Notes under the pieces: generated by a model | What the model saw: only the letters and a program-made list of their open reading frames with translations | The model's database searches: none | Told to the model about the DNA's origin: nothing | Translations under genes and position numbers: made by a program | Shown: in pieces, positions 1-7,117 of the stretch | How positions within the stretch are numbered: the first letter of the stretch is position 1 | Layout: each line of letters opens with the position of its first letter | Source: Acidobacteriota bacterium | Lineage (GTDB): Bacteria; Acidobacteriota; Polarisedimenticolia; J045 | Direction of reading: 5' to 3' | Assembly (NCBI GenBank): GCA_003696075.1 | Contig: RFHH01000074.1 | Coordinates: forward strand, 1 to 47,303 | Length of the DNA: 47,303 nucleotides

Positions 1-505
1 CGGTCAGGAACCGTGCCAACGCAGGCCCGGCGCCGAAAACGCACCGCGAAGGAAGCACCTCAGACGCCGCGACCGACCACCGGCCCCCAGCGCCACCGTC
101 GCCCCTATCGCCGGAGCTCCGCCCGCCACCCGATGCTCCTCCAGGACGCGAGACGTTCCGCGCGCCGCGCATCTCTGCTCCGCCTCGCGTATGGGCGCGC
201 TGGCTTGACGGCCGCCCGGGCGAGGAGGGAGGGTGTCGCTCGGCACCTTTACATCCGGGCACAGCCGGAGCCATTCGGCTAGGCCTCGCGGTGCGTGCTC
301 GGAACCCGTTGGGGGTGCGGAGGAGCGAGTCTTCCGCGACGCCCATCTTCGTTGCCTTAGGGTTTCCAGAAATCTGTCGCGCGGTGATCCGAGTCCTCGG
401 ATCCAAAAATTCGGAACCTGTTGCGATGACCCGATTGCCGGCGTAGCAACAGCCCAGAATCCGCAGGTTAGCGGCGTTGGCGTGACCGGTAGGAGGGTGG
501 GATCC
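1..505. other. Leader region with no convincing gene
   Basis: No reading frame here has both a ribosome site and protein-like composition; the open frames are Arg/Pro/Ala-rich and look like by-products of high G+C. The right half (about 340-500) is clearly less G+C-rich than the left and leads into the Cys-rich secreted gene. It holds a near-perfect palindrome at 386-403 (arms GATCCGAG/CTCGGATC, 2-nt loop) and a weaker inverted repeat GTTGC/GCAAC at about 420-450. The left edge may be the end of something outside the window. Confidence 0.5.
421..449 (+). promoter_or_regulatory. Possible sigma-70-type promoter for the Cys-rich gene
   Basis: TTGCGA at 421-426 and TAGCAA at 444-449 are separated by 17 nt, about 55 bp before the ATG at 506. 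Both boxes are imperfect. The same bases also form a GTTGC/GCAAC inverted repeat, so this is only a candidate. Confidence 0.3.
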
Positions 506-1444
506 ATGTTAGTGAATAGGATCGCTGTCTCAAAATTGGTCAAACTTGGTGTAGTTGTGCTTCTGGTCTCTTCTCTCGCAAGGCCGCTGGCGGTAGCGGC
601 GGATTCCGCGGAACCCGGTACCGTGGTTGGCCCGGGCGGGATGCCGCTGTCGTCGCCAGTGCGTCAGCTTCCTCCTGCTCTTGGGTCCGTGTATCGCATC
701 GATCCGACGACACTAGCTGATATCGCGGTGTTCGTGACGCTTCCGCTGGCCGACAATCGACACAACTGGATGCGGGTCGTTGACGCATGCACGAGCGGCG
801 ATAGATGTGACTTCGAGTCGTGTGCCGCTCAACGTCCTGATCTTCTCGATAACCGGGACTGGGTCGCGATCAGTGCGTGGTTCGCGCCAAGAGGAATACC
901 AGAGAGGCTCTTGGCCGTTGTCCGCTACGGGCGGTTGATGGGCCAGCCCATCTTGGGTCGCGTTTTTCTGGCCCGCGACGCTGTGTCACGAGCCGACCTT
1001 TCACGCTGGAAAGTCGCTTTGTTGGATAGGATCGGCCTGACTCCTGACAAGGAGCTCTTCGCGCTTCACCGTGAGGTGATCGAGTACACGCTATTGACTG
1101 GCGACCGTGATGTCTTTCAGGCCTGGACCGCGCAGCGCGTCCTCTCAGATGAGCAGCCGTGCTCGGAGCAGACGTCTGACTTCTCGCACTGCACCAGTTG
1201 CTGCGACGACCGGCGTGATGTATGCTCGGCGGAGTGCGATTCTCTGGTGCTGAAGGCATCGGCCGTCGGGTGCCTTGGTGCATCGATCGGATGCGCCGCA
1301 ACGGAGGTGGGAGTGGCCGCAGCGGCGCGTTGCTGCACCGTCGGCGCCAGTCTCGTCGGTGGTTTTTTTCGATGGGGATGTTCCGTCAACTGCCGGGGCG
1401 CCTGGCACGATTGCAAAGAAGAATGCCGCGAGACGTTTGACTGA
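506..1444 (+). CDS. Secreted protein with Cys-rich C-terminal domain (twin C-x3-C-x6-C-x3-C)
   Basis: The product has 312 residues. ATG 506 was chosen because AGGAGGG lies 7-10 nt upstream and the protein then begins with a good signal peptide (basic N-region, hydrophobic core about 12-30, cleavage near Ala31-Ala32). Residues 34-215 form a soluble region with three Cys (95, 101, 106). Residues 229-312 form a separate Cys-rich domain with two motifs of identical spacing, C229/C233/C240/C244 and C292/C296/C303/C307. Between them is a Gly/Ala-rich hydrophobic stretch with C256, C263 and the pair C276-C277. I do not recognise a family with certainty. A soluble N-part followed by an 80-residue Cys-rich hydrophobic tail recalls halocin-C8-like bacteriocin precursors, which is inference. 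Codon and base use are visibly less G+C-rich than the neighbours, which suggests transfer. Confidence 0.8.
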   Translation: MLVNRIAVSKLVKLGVVVLLVSSLARPLAVAADSAEPGTVVGPGGMPLSSPVRQLPPALGSVYRIDPTTLADIAVFVTLPLADNRHNWMRVVDACTSGDRCDFESCAAQRPDLLDNRDWVAISAWFAPRGIPERLLAVVRYGRLMGQPILGRVFLARDAVSRADLSRWKVALLDRIGLTPDKELFALHREVIEYTLLTGDRDVFQAWTAQRVLSDEQPCSEQTSDFSHCTSCCDDRRDVCSAECDSLVLKASAVGCLGASIGCAATEVGVAAAARCCTVGASLVGGFFRWGCSVNCRGAWHDCKEECRETFD

Positions 1445-1518
1445 GGTGGTAACATTGGGCTTGAGCGGGACAACCGGTCGGGGCGGTCCGATCGGGTCCG
1501 AGGAGGGAAGAGGCAGTC

Positions 1519-2043
1519 ATGACACCGGAAGCCAACTCCAGTCCGTGCCGGGGTGACGTTCTGCGCAGCCTCTGGATGGATGTGGTGATCGTGGGACCGA
1601 TCTTCCTGGGGTTCCCATTCGAAGCCTGGTTCGTGCGTGACTCGGCGTTGCGGCTGTTCCTCTTCGGCCTGTGGATGTATGCGTTCTTGCTGGTGGGGAT
1701 CGTGGCCGGATGGGGGATCGTCGGCCTCGCCGAGCGCTGGGAACCGATCGGCCGCTTCCTGCGCCGGCCGGTGCGGTCGCGGGCGGCGGACTTCGTTGTG
1801 TGGGCGCCGCCGAAAGCCTCCTTCGGCTTCGTGGCCCTGTTCGCGGGAATCCTGGTTGCGGTGCTCGTCGCTGGTGGAATCGTCCAGCTCGCGGCCGGCC
1901 TCCTGCCCGCACCGCGATGGAAGGCGCCGGGGACGCTGCTGTCCGGTCTCTTCGCGGCGATCGGGATCGTGCTCGCCGTGTGGGCAACACGCCGGCTCCA
2001 ACGCCGACCCGCCGGAGGCGGTGGCGGCAGGTGGCAGACGTAG
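1519..2043 (+). CDS. Four-helix membrane protein, unknown function
   Basis: The product has 174 residues, with ATG preceded by AGGAGGG at 1501-1507. Four hydrophobic segments are visible at about residues 20-38, 45-72, 100-128 and 138-157, the last followed by a basic, Gly-rich tail. No catalytic motif or known family is recognised. It starts 74 bp after the Cys-rich secreted protein gene on the same strand and could be co-transcribed with it. If that protein is an antimicrobial-type peptide precursor, a membrane partner in immunity or export would be a reasonable guess, but nothing in this sequence shows it. G+C here is back to the high local level, unlike the upstream gene. Confidence 0.7.
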   Translation: MTPEANSSPCRGDVLRSLWMDVVIVGPIFLGFPFEAWFVRDSALRLFLFGLWMYAFLLVGIVAGWGIVGLAERWEPIGRFLRRPVRSRAADFVVWAPPKASFGFVALFAGILVAVLVAGGIVQLAAGLLPAPRWKAPGTLLSGLFAAIGIVLAVWATRRLQRRPAGGGGGRWQT

Positions 2044-2243
2044 CGGCGGCTTGCCTCCCGTAGCCGCGCCAGGACGGTCGCGCTCCCGCTTCGGTCACCG
2101 ATGGTCCCCGCTCGCGGTGGTCCGCCCGCGGAGCGAGGGCCCTTGCCTTGGGACGTCTGTTAGTCTGGGCCGCGGGAGGAGGAGGGCGTCCGCGCCGGCA
2201 CGGCCGAAGGCCCCGCCGCGGCACGCCCGAAGGGGGAGCGACG

Positions 2244-2618
2244 ATGGGCAACGAGCGCCGCTACGAACACCGGATGGATATCAAGTGCGCACCGCTGGAA
2301 CGGATCGACGTTCCCGCCATCGCCGCCGAGAGTGCCGGTGACTGGTTCAACCAGACACTGACGAGGGTGAACGACTCGGTCGTGCGGCTGGGCGTCGTTC
2401 GGGGGGTGTACCACTGGCACCGGCACGAGGAAGACGACGAGTTCTTCTTCGTGCTGAGCGGGCGGCTGTTCATCGACCTCGAGGACCGGACCATCGAGTT
2501 GGGCCCGCAGCAGGGGGTGACCATCCCGAAGGGGACGAGGCACCGGCCGCGCGCCCCCGAACGGACCGTGATGCTGATGGTCGAGACCGCCTCGATCGAC
2601 CCGCTCGGTAGCGAGTGA
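2244..2618 (+). CDS. Small cupin-domain protein
   Basis: The product has 124 residues and is a single cupin barrel. ATG 2244 was chosen over an in-frame start at 2148 because GGGGGAG precedes it and the added N-terminus would be Arg/Gly-rich shadow sequence. Cupin motif 1 is visible as HWHRHEEDDEFFFVLSG (about residues 54-70), giving two or three metal-binding His and the Glu. Motif 2 is degenerate (GVTIPKGTRHRPRAP, about 92-106) but keeps a His. Proteins of this size and form (cupin_2) are metal-binding sugar or small-molecule isomerase or binding proteins, so the substrate cannot be told. It appears to stand alone, with a 200-bp gap before it and a long gene-free stretch after it. Confidence 0.85.
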   Translation: MGNERRYEHRMDIKCAPLERIDVPAIAAESAGDWFNQTLTRVNDSVVRLGVVRGVYHWHRHEEDDEFFFVLSGRLFIDLEDRTIELGPQQGVTIPKGTRHRPRAPERTVMLMVETASIDPLGSE

Positions 2619-3284
2619 CAGGGACGCCGATCTTCGTTCCGAAGGGCGGAGGCCAGGGTCGGTGCCGGCCGGGAGTGACGTGCGGTCCGGCCGGCTCCGC
2701 GGATCCACGCAGAGCTTCCGGCCGGCCGGCGCCGCGAAGCGCGCGGGACAGATCGAATCGGCCGGTTCTCGCCCGGGCGCGGATCGAGGCGAAGGACGAT
2801 CCTCCGGCAACCCCGCGCATTCGTTCCGAAATGCATCCCCAATGGTGCGTCGTTCCGCCGAGCACGTTGGAGGATCGGAGGATCCGATGTCGAAGGGACC
2901 GATGCCGGGGATCGGGCCGAGGTGTTCGTTCCTCATCGGGTTGCGCGGCGATTCGCACCATCGAGGGAGCATCTCTCGTTCCCTCGGTTGCCGGCGGCCA
3001 CGCGCTCTCCTGGGCGCGCCAGCGGCTGGGCGAGCCGGCCTCGGGGCGGGCGCTCGTTTCTCCGCGCTCGCGGCCGTGGCGATCGGCACGGCCCCGGGAC
3101 ATTCTCTTGCGAAGGCGCGGTCCGCGGCGAGGGAAGGGGTCGTGCGGAAGCGGTCGCTCGCGGACGTGCGGAGACCGCCGGTGACCGCGAGATGGATGGC
3201 GCGCACGGCGGATGTTTTCGCCGGACAGGCTCCTCGCGGCCGGATGGCTCGAAGGCCCGGCCGCCGGAGGAAGGGGATGCCTCG
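2619..3284. other. Gene-free stretch holding a dispersed repeat
   Basis: No convincing coding frame was found. The region contains one complete copy of the 145-147 bp inverted-terminal element (2831-2975, listed separately). Of the rest, 2619-2830 and 2976-3284 are G+C-rich with no recognisable gene, terminator or promoter, apart from the ribosome site of the small gene at 3285. Confidence 0.55.
2831..2975. repeat. Dispersed 145-bp inverted-terminal element, copy A (REPIN/MITE-like)
   Basis: The left end (2831-2860) reads ATGCATCCCCAATGGTGCG..CGCCG. The right end (2938-2975), read on the minus strand, begins with nearly the same sequence (TGCTCCCTCGATGGTGCG..CGCCGCGCA). The centre is alignable with the copies at 12956-13102 and 47015-47160, with shared blocks such as GGGATCGGGC and GTTGGAGGA. 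TCGTTCC occurs at both flanks (2821-2827 and 2976-2982), but the other copies show no matching target duplication. It has no coding capacity. Confidence 0.8.
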
Positions 3285-3536
3285 ATGAACCCGATGCGGC
3301 CGGCCGTCACCGGCGCCCGCTGGATGGCCTACCTCGGCCTCGCCTGCGGCATCCTCTACTCGGTCGGCGGCTGCGCCGTCGATCTCGCCACGGTCGGTTT
3401 CAACCGCGGCACGGTTCTCGCGTTCGGGGCGCTGGTCGGGATGCCGGCGATCTTCGCCGCCGCCGGGTTCGGCGGTGGGTTTCTGTTCGGGCTGGCCGCG
3501 AGGGCGATCGGCGGAGGCGGGCGCACGAGCCGCTGA
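3285..3536 (+). CDS. Small membrane protein, unknown function
   Basis: The product has 83 residues. ATG 3285 follows a GGAGGAAGGGG ribosome site at about 3267-3277. Two hydrophobic segments (about 13-33 and 40-72) are rich in Gly and Ala and contain a Cys (C30) in the first helix. No family is recognised. Its 3' end converges on the minus-strand secreted operon with only 23 bp between stop codons. That gap contains a short GCCGG-AG-CCGGC inverted repeat (3539-3550) that could act as a weak two-way terminator. Confidence 0.6.
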   Translation: MNPMRPAVTGARWMAYLGLACGILYSVGGCAVDLATVGFNRGTVLAFGALVGMPAIFAAAGFGGGFLFGLAARAIGGGGRTSR

Positions 3537-3559
3537 CGGCCGGAGCCGGCAGGCCGTGC

Positions 3560-4525
3560 TCAGCAGCGCTGGAAGGCGCGCGCGGCGAGTTCCGTGACCC
3601 CGCGCATCGCTTTCGCCGGATCTTTCGCCGCCGGTTCCCGGGCAGGCGGGTGCGCCGGACCGAAGGGAGAAGGCCGATGGAGTGGGCCTCGGGGGGACTC
3701 CGGAAAAGCGCGCCGGGCGGCTGTTCCCCGGCACGGAGCTCTATGGCGCTCGCGGCGCGAGCGGCCGGCGCCGCGGGCCGGCCCGTGGACCCGGCCGGCG
3801 TGGGGGCGGAAGGGCCGGCGGAGCAGCGCGGGAAGCACGGTGAACCCGCGCTCGGGGGGAAAGCGCACGGTCACGGTGCGCGCGCCGCCCGCTTCGATCC
3901 GAACCGGGCCGGCGCGGGCGGGCGCCACCCCGGGGAGGGCGACGGTCACGGACAGAGGAACCGCGGGCGGCAGGCAGGCGAAGCGGGCGCGGCCCCATTC
4001 CCCGGTGCGCTCGGCCCGCACGGTCGCGTCGCCCTCCACCCGCACGATCGCGCCGGGCACGGGGTTGCGTTCGGAATCGAACACGCGCACCCGGAGTTCG
4101 CCGAACGGCCCGAGGACGATCCGCACGGGGACCGGCGGCGCTCCGACGGTGATTTCGCGGCGCTCCGGCTCGGGGCAACCAGGAACGCGGATCTCCAGCC
4201 GGTACTCTCCCGGGAGAACGCGCCCGAACCGCGCTGCACCGGCGCCGTCGGTGCGCCTTTCCGCGGCCAAGCGTCCCGGGGGGCGGCTCTCCAGGATCAC
4301 GGGCACCGCCTGGAGTGGGTGCATGCCGCCGCCGGAGTCCCTGAGCGAGACGAACACGACCAGTTCCCCCGGGGCTGCGGGCGCTTCTTCGAACGCCGGC
4401 GTCGTCCCGCCGAGCAGCAGGAGCGCCAGGAGCGATGTCCCGAGGCATCTTCGCCGGCGCGCGCGGCGGCTAGGGCGGGCACGCGGCCGGCGCGCGCCGC
4501 TCCTCCGTGTCGAAGACGAGGTCAT
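3560..4525 (-). CDS. Secreted protein with carboxypeptidase-regulatory-like (Ig-fold) repeats
   Basis: The product has 321 residues. ATG 4525 is supported by GGAGGAGG just upstream on the coding strand. An Arg-rich N-region and hydrophobic core (about 28-41) form a signal peptide or anchor. Two beta-sandwich units resembling CarboxypepD_reg domains follow. The first (about 54-128) includes DGAGAARFGRVLPGEYRLEI, and the second (about 140-225) includes GELRVRVFDSERNPVPGAIV. Such folds serve in cell-surface binding and stability. The last roughly 80 residues turn abruptly Arg/Pro/Ala-rich with no domain character, so a frameshift (real or sequencing) near 3790-3830 or a disordered tail is possible. 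It is the last gene of the four-gene secreted operon and overlaps its upstream neighbour by 56 bp. Confidence 0.65.
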   Translation of the reverse strand: MTSSSTRRSGARRPRARPSRRARRRRCLGTSLLALLLLGGTTPAFEEAPAAPGELVVFVSLRDSGGGMHPLQAVPVILESRPPGRLAAERRTDGAGAARFGRVLPGEYRLEIRVPGCPEPERREITVGAPPVPVRIVLGPFGELRVRVFDSERNPVPGAIVRVEGDATVRAERTGEWGRARFACLPPAVPLSVTVALPGVAPARAGPVRIEAGGARTVTVRFPPERGFTVLPALLRRPFRPHAGRVHGPARGAGRSRRERHRAPCRGTAARRAFPESPRGPLHRPSPFGPAHPPAREPAAKDPAKAMRGVTELAARAFQRC

Positions 4526-5135
4526 GGGAGCCTCCTCCGCCTTGCGCTCCCGTTTCGAGAAGGAGAGCGAGCCCGGCGGGGGTTCGCGCGAGGTTCTCCG
4601 GCTGCACCGGCTGGTACCGCACGGCGAGACGCCGCGGCACGCCGCCGGCGAGGATCGTCCGGACGCGGGCTTGCCCGGGTCGCATCTCGAAGGCCTCGCT
4701 CTCGAAAAAGGTCGTCTCCCCGGGTGCGAACAGGCAAACCCGCACGCGGGCTCCCCGATCCGTTCGGCGCAGGCCGACGACGATGCCGACGCCGTCCAGC
4801 ACCCTGGCCGCTTCGGGCCGCCCCTCCAGATGGTCGGCGAGAAGATGGAACGCCGCGCCCCGTCCCGCGGAGCCGGGCGGGTCGAGCGAAACGGTCACGA
4901 GATCGAGCGAAGGGACGGGAAGTCCTCCCGGATCGCTCCGGACGATGAGTTCGCAGGCATCGCGCCGCGGCGTCCGGCAGGCTCCCGCCGCACCCGGCTC
5001 CCGGAGGACGAAGCAGGCGGCGCCGCGCGCGTCGATCTGGCAGCCCATCCCGGCCGTGACCGGCAAGCCGGCGCAGACCGCGAGGGCGCCGATGCCCACG
5101 GCGCCCGTTGTCAGCGCGAGCCGCGCCGTCACCAT
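4470..5135 (-). CDS. Secreted Cys-containing protein, third member of paralog operon
   Basis: The product has 221 residues. ATG 5135 was chosen because it overlaps the upstream stop (ATGGTGA) and gives a signal peptide with a hydrophobic core at about 8-25. An in-frame ATG 32 codons upstream would add shadow sequence. The mature N-terminus has four Cys within about 30 residues (C-x8-C...C-x7-C). The middle segment VRVCLFAPGE...SEAFEM...AGGVPRRLAVRYQP lines up with VRVCSF...EAGDP...AGGRPVVLAIRM of the next gene and with VVLCTYSLG...VAEGRWVVAVRAY of the first gene, so the three look like diverged duplicates. Function is unknown; it is probably periplasmic or extracellular with disulfides. Confidence 0.7.
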   Translation of the reverse strand: MVTARLALTTGAVGIGALAVCAGLPVTAGMGCQIDARGAACFVLREPGAAGACRTPRRDACELIVRSDPGGLPVPSLDLVTVSLDPPGSAGRGAAFHLLADHLEGRPEAARVLDGVGIVVGLRRTDRGARVRVCLFAPGETTFFESEAFEMRPGQARVRTILAGGVPRRLAVRYQPVQPENLARTPAGLALLLETGAQGGGGSHDLVFDTEERRAPAACPP

Positions 5136-6004
5136 GGCGAGCCCCCCACCTGGGCGGAGCCCGAGGGAAGGGTACGCTCCCCGCGCCCGGCGGGGAAGCG
5201 GCTCGTAGCGACGAAGTCGGGAACCGGGCATCCGGCCGGAGCCGCCGTCTCGGTCAGCGGAATCGGCGTTCCCTTGCGGTTGCGTTCGAAATCCCTCCAG
5301 AACGCCCGCTGGGCCGCCGTTCCCTCGCGATCGAGTCTATCGAGCGGCATCCTCCGCATGCGGATCGCCAGCACCACCGGGCGGCCGCCGGCGACCGCGG
5401 GTGCGAGGAGGGCGCGGTCGGGCGGCAGGACGATGGGATCTCCTGCCTCCAGGGGACCGGCTGGGCTCCGGAACGAGCACACTCGCACGAGCGATGCGGA
5501 GCCGCCCGCGTCACGTGCCGCGATCAGGAAACCGGACCCGCTGCTGCCGACAGCACGCTCCCGCGGCGCGTCGATCTTCCCGGCGCCGGCGATGACGAGC
5601 GCCGCCCGCAGATCGACCGCCGCGGGAGTGCAGCGGGCCGACGCCGCCACCGCTTCCCGGAGCGCAGCCGCGTCGCCGCCGTCCGCGACCGCCGGAAAAG
5701 CTCCCGCCGTCCCGCTCGGGACGGCGAACAGGAGGATCTCGGCGAGGAGTGCGACGGGAGGAGGCGGCAAGGGGCGCGGCACCTCGCCGCACGGGTACCA
5801 GTCGACGCACCGCCCGGAGGGCAGCGTCCTGCAGTAGAGCGATCCCGCGACGGGGTCCACCTTGCAGAACGGGCCGGCGCAGCGGATGCAGGGGAGCGCG
5901 GGGCGCACTCCGCACAGTGCGGCCAGGATCCCTGTGAGGATGCCGAGGCAGCGGCCGGTTCCCGGCCGGCGCCGCGCGGGCCGCAGCGCATCCTCCCCGC
6001 TCAC
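5129..6004 (-). CDS. Secreted Cys-rich protein, second member of paralog operon
   Basis: The product has 291 residues. GTG 6004 was chosen because it forms a GTGA overlap with the upstream stop; further upstream the frame is antisense-like Arg/Gly sequence. The signal peptide core lies at about 20-36, followed by a compact Cys module CIRCAGPFCK...YC...GRCVDWYPCG (seven Cys in about 40 residues). That matches CADCKF...YMICF...YLYC...TCFFFGRCG of the gene before it. A C-terminal domain shared with both neighbours follows, including FERNRKGTPIPL, which is parallel to VRQNRRGPPLEL. No enzyme motif is visible. It is probably an exported, disulfide-bonded protein, and translation is coupled to both neighbours. 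Confidence 0.75.
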   Translation of the reverse strand: MSGEDALRPARRRPGTGRCLGILTGILAALCGVRPALPCIRCAGPFCKVDPVAGSLYCRTLPSGRCVDWYPCGEVPRPLPPPPVALLAEILLFAVPSGTAGAFPAVADGGDAAALREAVAASARCTPAAVDLRAALVIAGAGKIDAPRERAVGSSGSGFLIAARDAGGSASLVRVCSFRSPAGPLEAGDPIVLPPDRALLAPAVAGGRPVVLAIRMRRMPLDRLDREGTAAQRAFWRDFERNRKGTPIPLTETAAPAGCPVPDFVATSRFPAGRGERTLPSGSAQVGGSPW

Positions 6005-6831
6005 GGCTCGCACCCCCCCGGCGCTTCCGCCACGCGAAGTTCCAGCGGAGGACCCCTCCGATTTTGCCTCACGTCGAGAGCGAACCGTTCCTGCCGGTCC
6101 GCCCAACCGCCGGCGAGCTCTGCCGCTTCCGAGGTGTAAGCACGGACCGCGACCACCCAGCGGCCCTCCGCCACGGGGAGCGGTGCGATCAGCGTCCTCC
6201 CGGGATCGAGGAGGGCCTCCGCCGCCCGGCGGGGAGGGCTCCCGAGAGAGTAGGTGCACAGGACGACCGACGCGGCGCCCCCCGGCTCGGCGGCGGCGCC
6301 GATCAGCACGCCCGCGCCGCGGGCCACGAGCGCGCCGGACCGGTCCGCCGGCATACGCGCGGGACCCGCGAGAAAAGCGTGTCCCCCGAGGCGCACGTCG
6401 GCCGGAACGGTGCCGGCCGCGTGGGCGATCGCCGTTGCGATCGAGGCGACGTCTTCGGCTTCGATGACGCCGCCGGGCGGGCGGAGATCGCCCCCGCCCA
6501 GTTCGTAGAAGGTCATCTCGACCGCTAGGGCCGGCTCGCGGGCGACGATCGAACCGCATCGGCCGAAAAAGAAGCAGGTCCGGTCTCCGACCGTCAGGCA
6601 GTAGAGGTATCCCGTTGGGAGTTCCGGATTGTCGAAGCAGATCATGTAGCCGAATTCGGGGTGGTCGGGATCGCCGATCGTGAATTTGCAGTCGGCGCAG
6701 CTCTTCGCGGGAGGCTGTCCCGCGAGCCAGCCCAGAAGCGCCGCCGACACCAGGATCGGGACCCTCCGGCGCGGATGGCGGGGCCCCGCTCCCGGTGCGT
6801 CGCGATCCGATGGCAGGTTCGCCGCTCCCAC
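6001..6831 (-). CDS. Secreted Cys-rich protein, first gene of paralog operon
   Basis: The product has 276 residues. The furthest usable start is GTG 6831, but no clear ribosome site precedes it and the true start could lie further in. The N-region is long and basic before the hydrophobic core (about 25-38). Directly after it comes a Cys module (CADCKF, YMICFDNPE, YLYCL, TCFFFGRCG; seven Cys in about 50 residues) rich in aromatic residues. The domain that follows is shared with the next two genes (VVLCTYSLG, WVVAVRAY, QNRRGPPLEL). No known family is recognised. It heads a four-gene, fully overlapping minus-strand operon whose promoter must lie in 6832-7117, a stretch shared with the divergent helicase. 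Confidence 0.7.
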   Translation of the reverse strand: MGAANLPSDRDAPGAGPRHPRRRVPILVSAALLGWLAGQPPAKSCADCKFTIGDPDHPEFGYMICFDNPELPTGYLYCLTVGDRTCFFFGRCGSIVAREPALAVEMTFYELGGGDLRPPGGVIEAEDVASIATAIAHAAGTVPADVRLGGHAFLAGPARMPADRSGALVARGAGVLIGAAAEPGGAASVVLCTYSLGSPPRRAAEALLDPGRTLIAPLPVAEGRWVVAVRAYTSEAAELAGGWADRQERFALDVRQNRRGPPLELRVAEAPGGCEP

Positions 6832-7117
6832 GAATTGGAGGTTAGACGCTGCGGATCCCTCGCGGACGGTGAAGGCGGCTGCGGGTGGTCCTCCGGTTGC
6901 GCCCCTGGGAGGGCCGGCGGTGGCGCCGCCGAGGCGCCGCTGTTAGCGTGGGTCGATCGGCCGGCCCCGTGAGCCGGCTGCCGGCGCCCAACAGGATCCG
7001 GAAAACGGATCGCGCCGTCCGACCCACGACCCTCGCCAAGGACTGTTGCCCGGCCGGGAACCCAGGCGGCCTCGCCGCGCGGGCGCGTCCCGCGCTCGGC
7101 CGCCGGAAAGAGGAAAA

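Noticed and set aside
4-543. Long minus-strand open frame at the left edge
   Set aside because: No ribosome site, Arg/Pro/Ala-rich shadow composition in most of its length, and it runs over the signal peptide start of the Cys-rich gene on the other strand.
2821-2982. TCGTTCC on both sides of repeat copy A as a target-site duplication
   Set aside because: Copies B and C lack matching flanks, and TCGTTCC or CGTTCC also occurs elsewhere nearby, so chance is likely.
3594-5837. Very long plus-strand open frame (over 700 codons)
   Set aside because: It lies antisense to three secreted-protein genes that have signal peptides, ribosome sites and coupled starts. Its Arg/Gly/Pro-rich product is typical of a high-G+C shadow.
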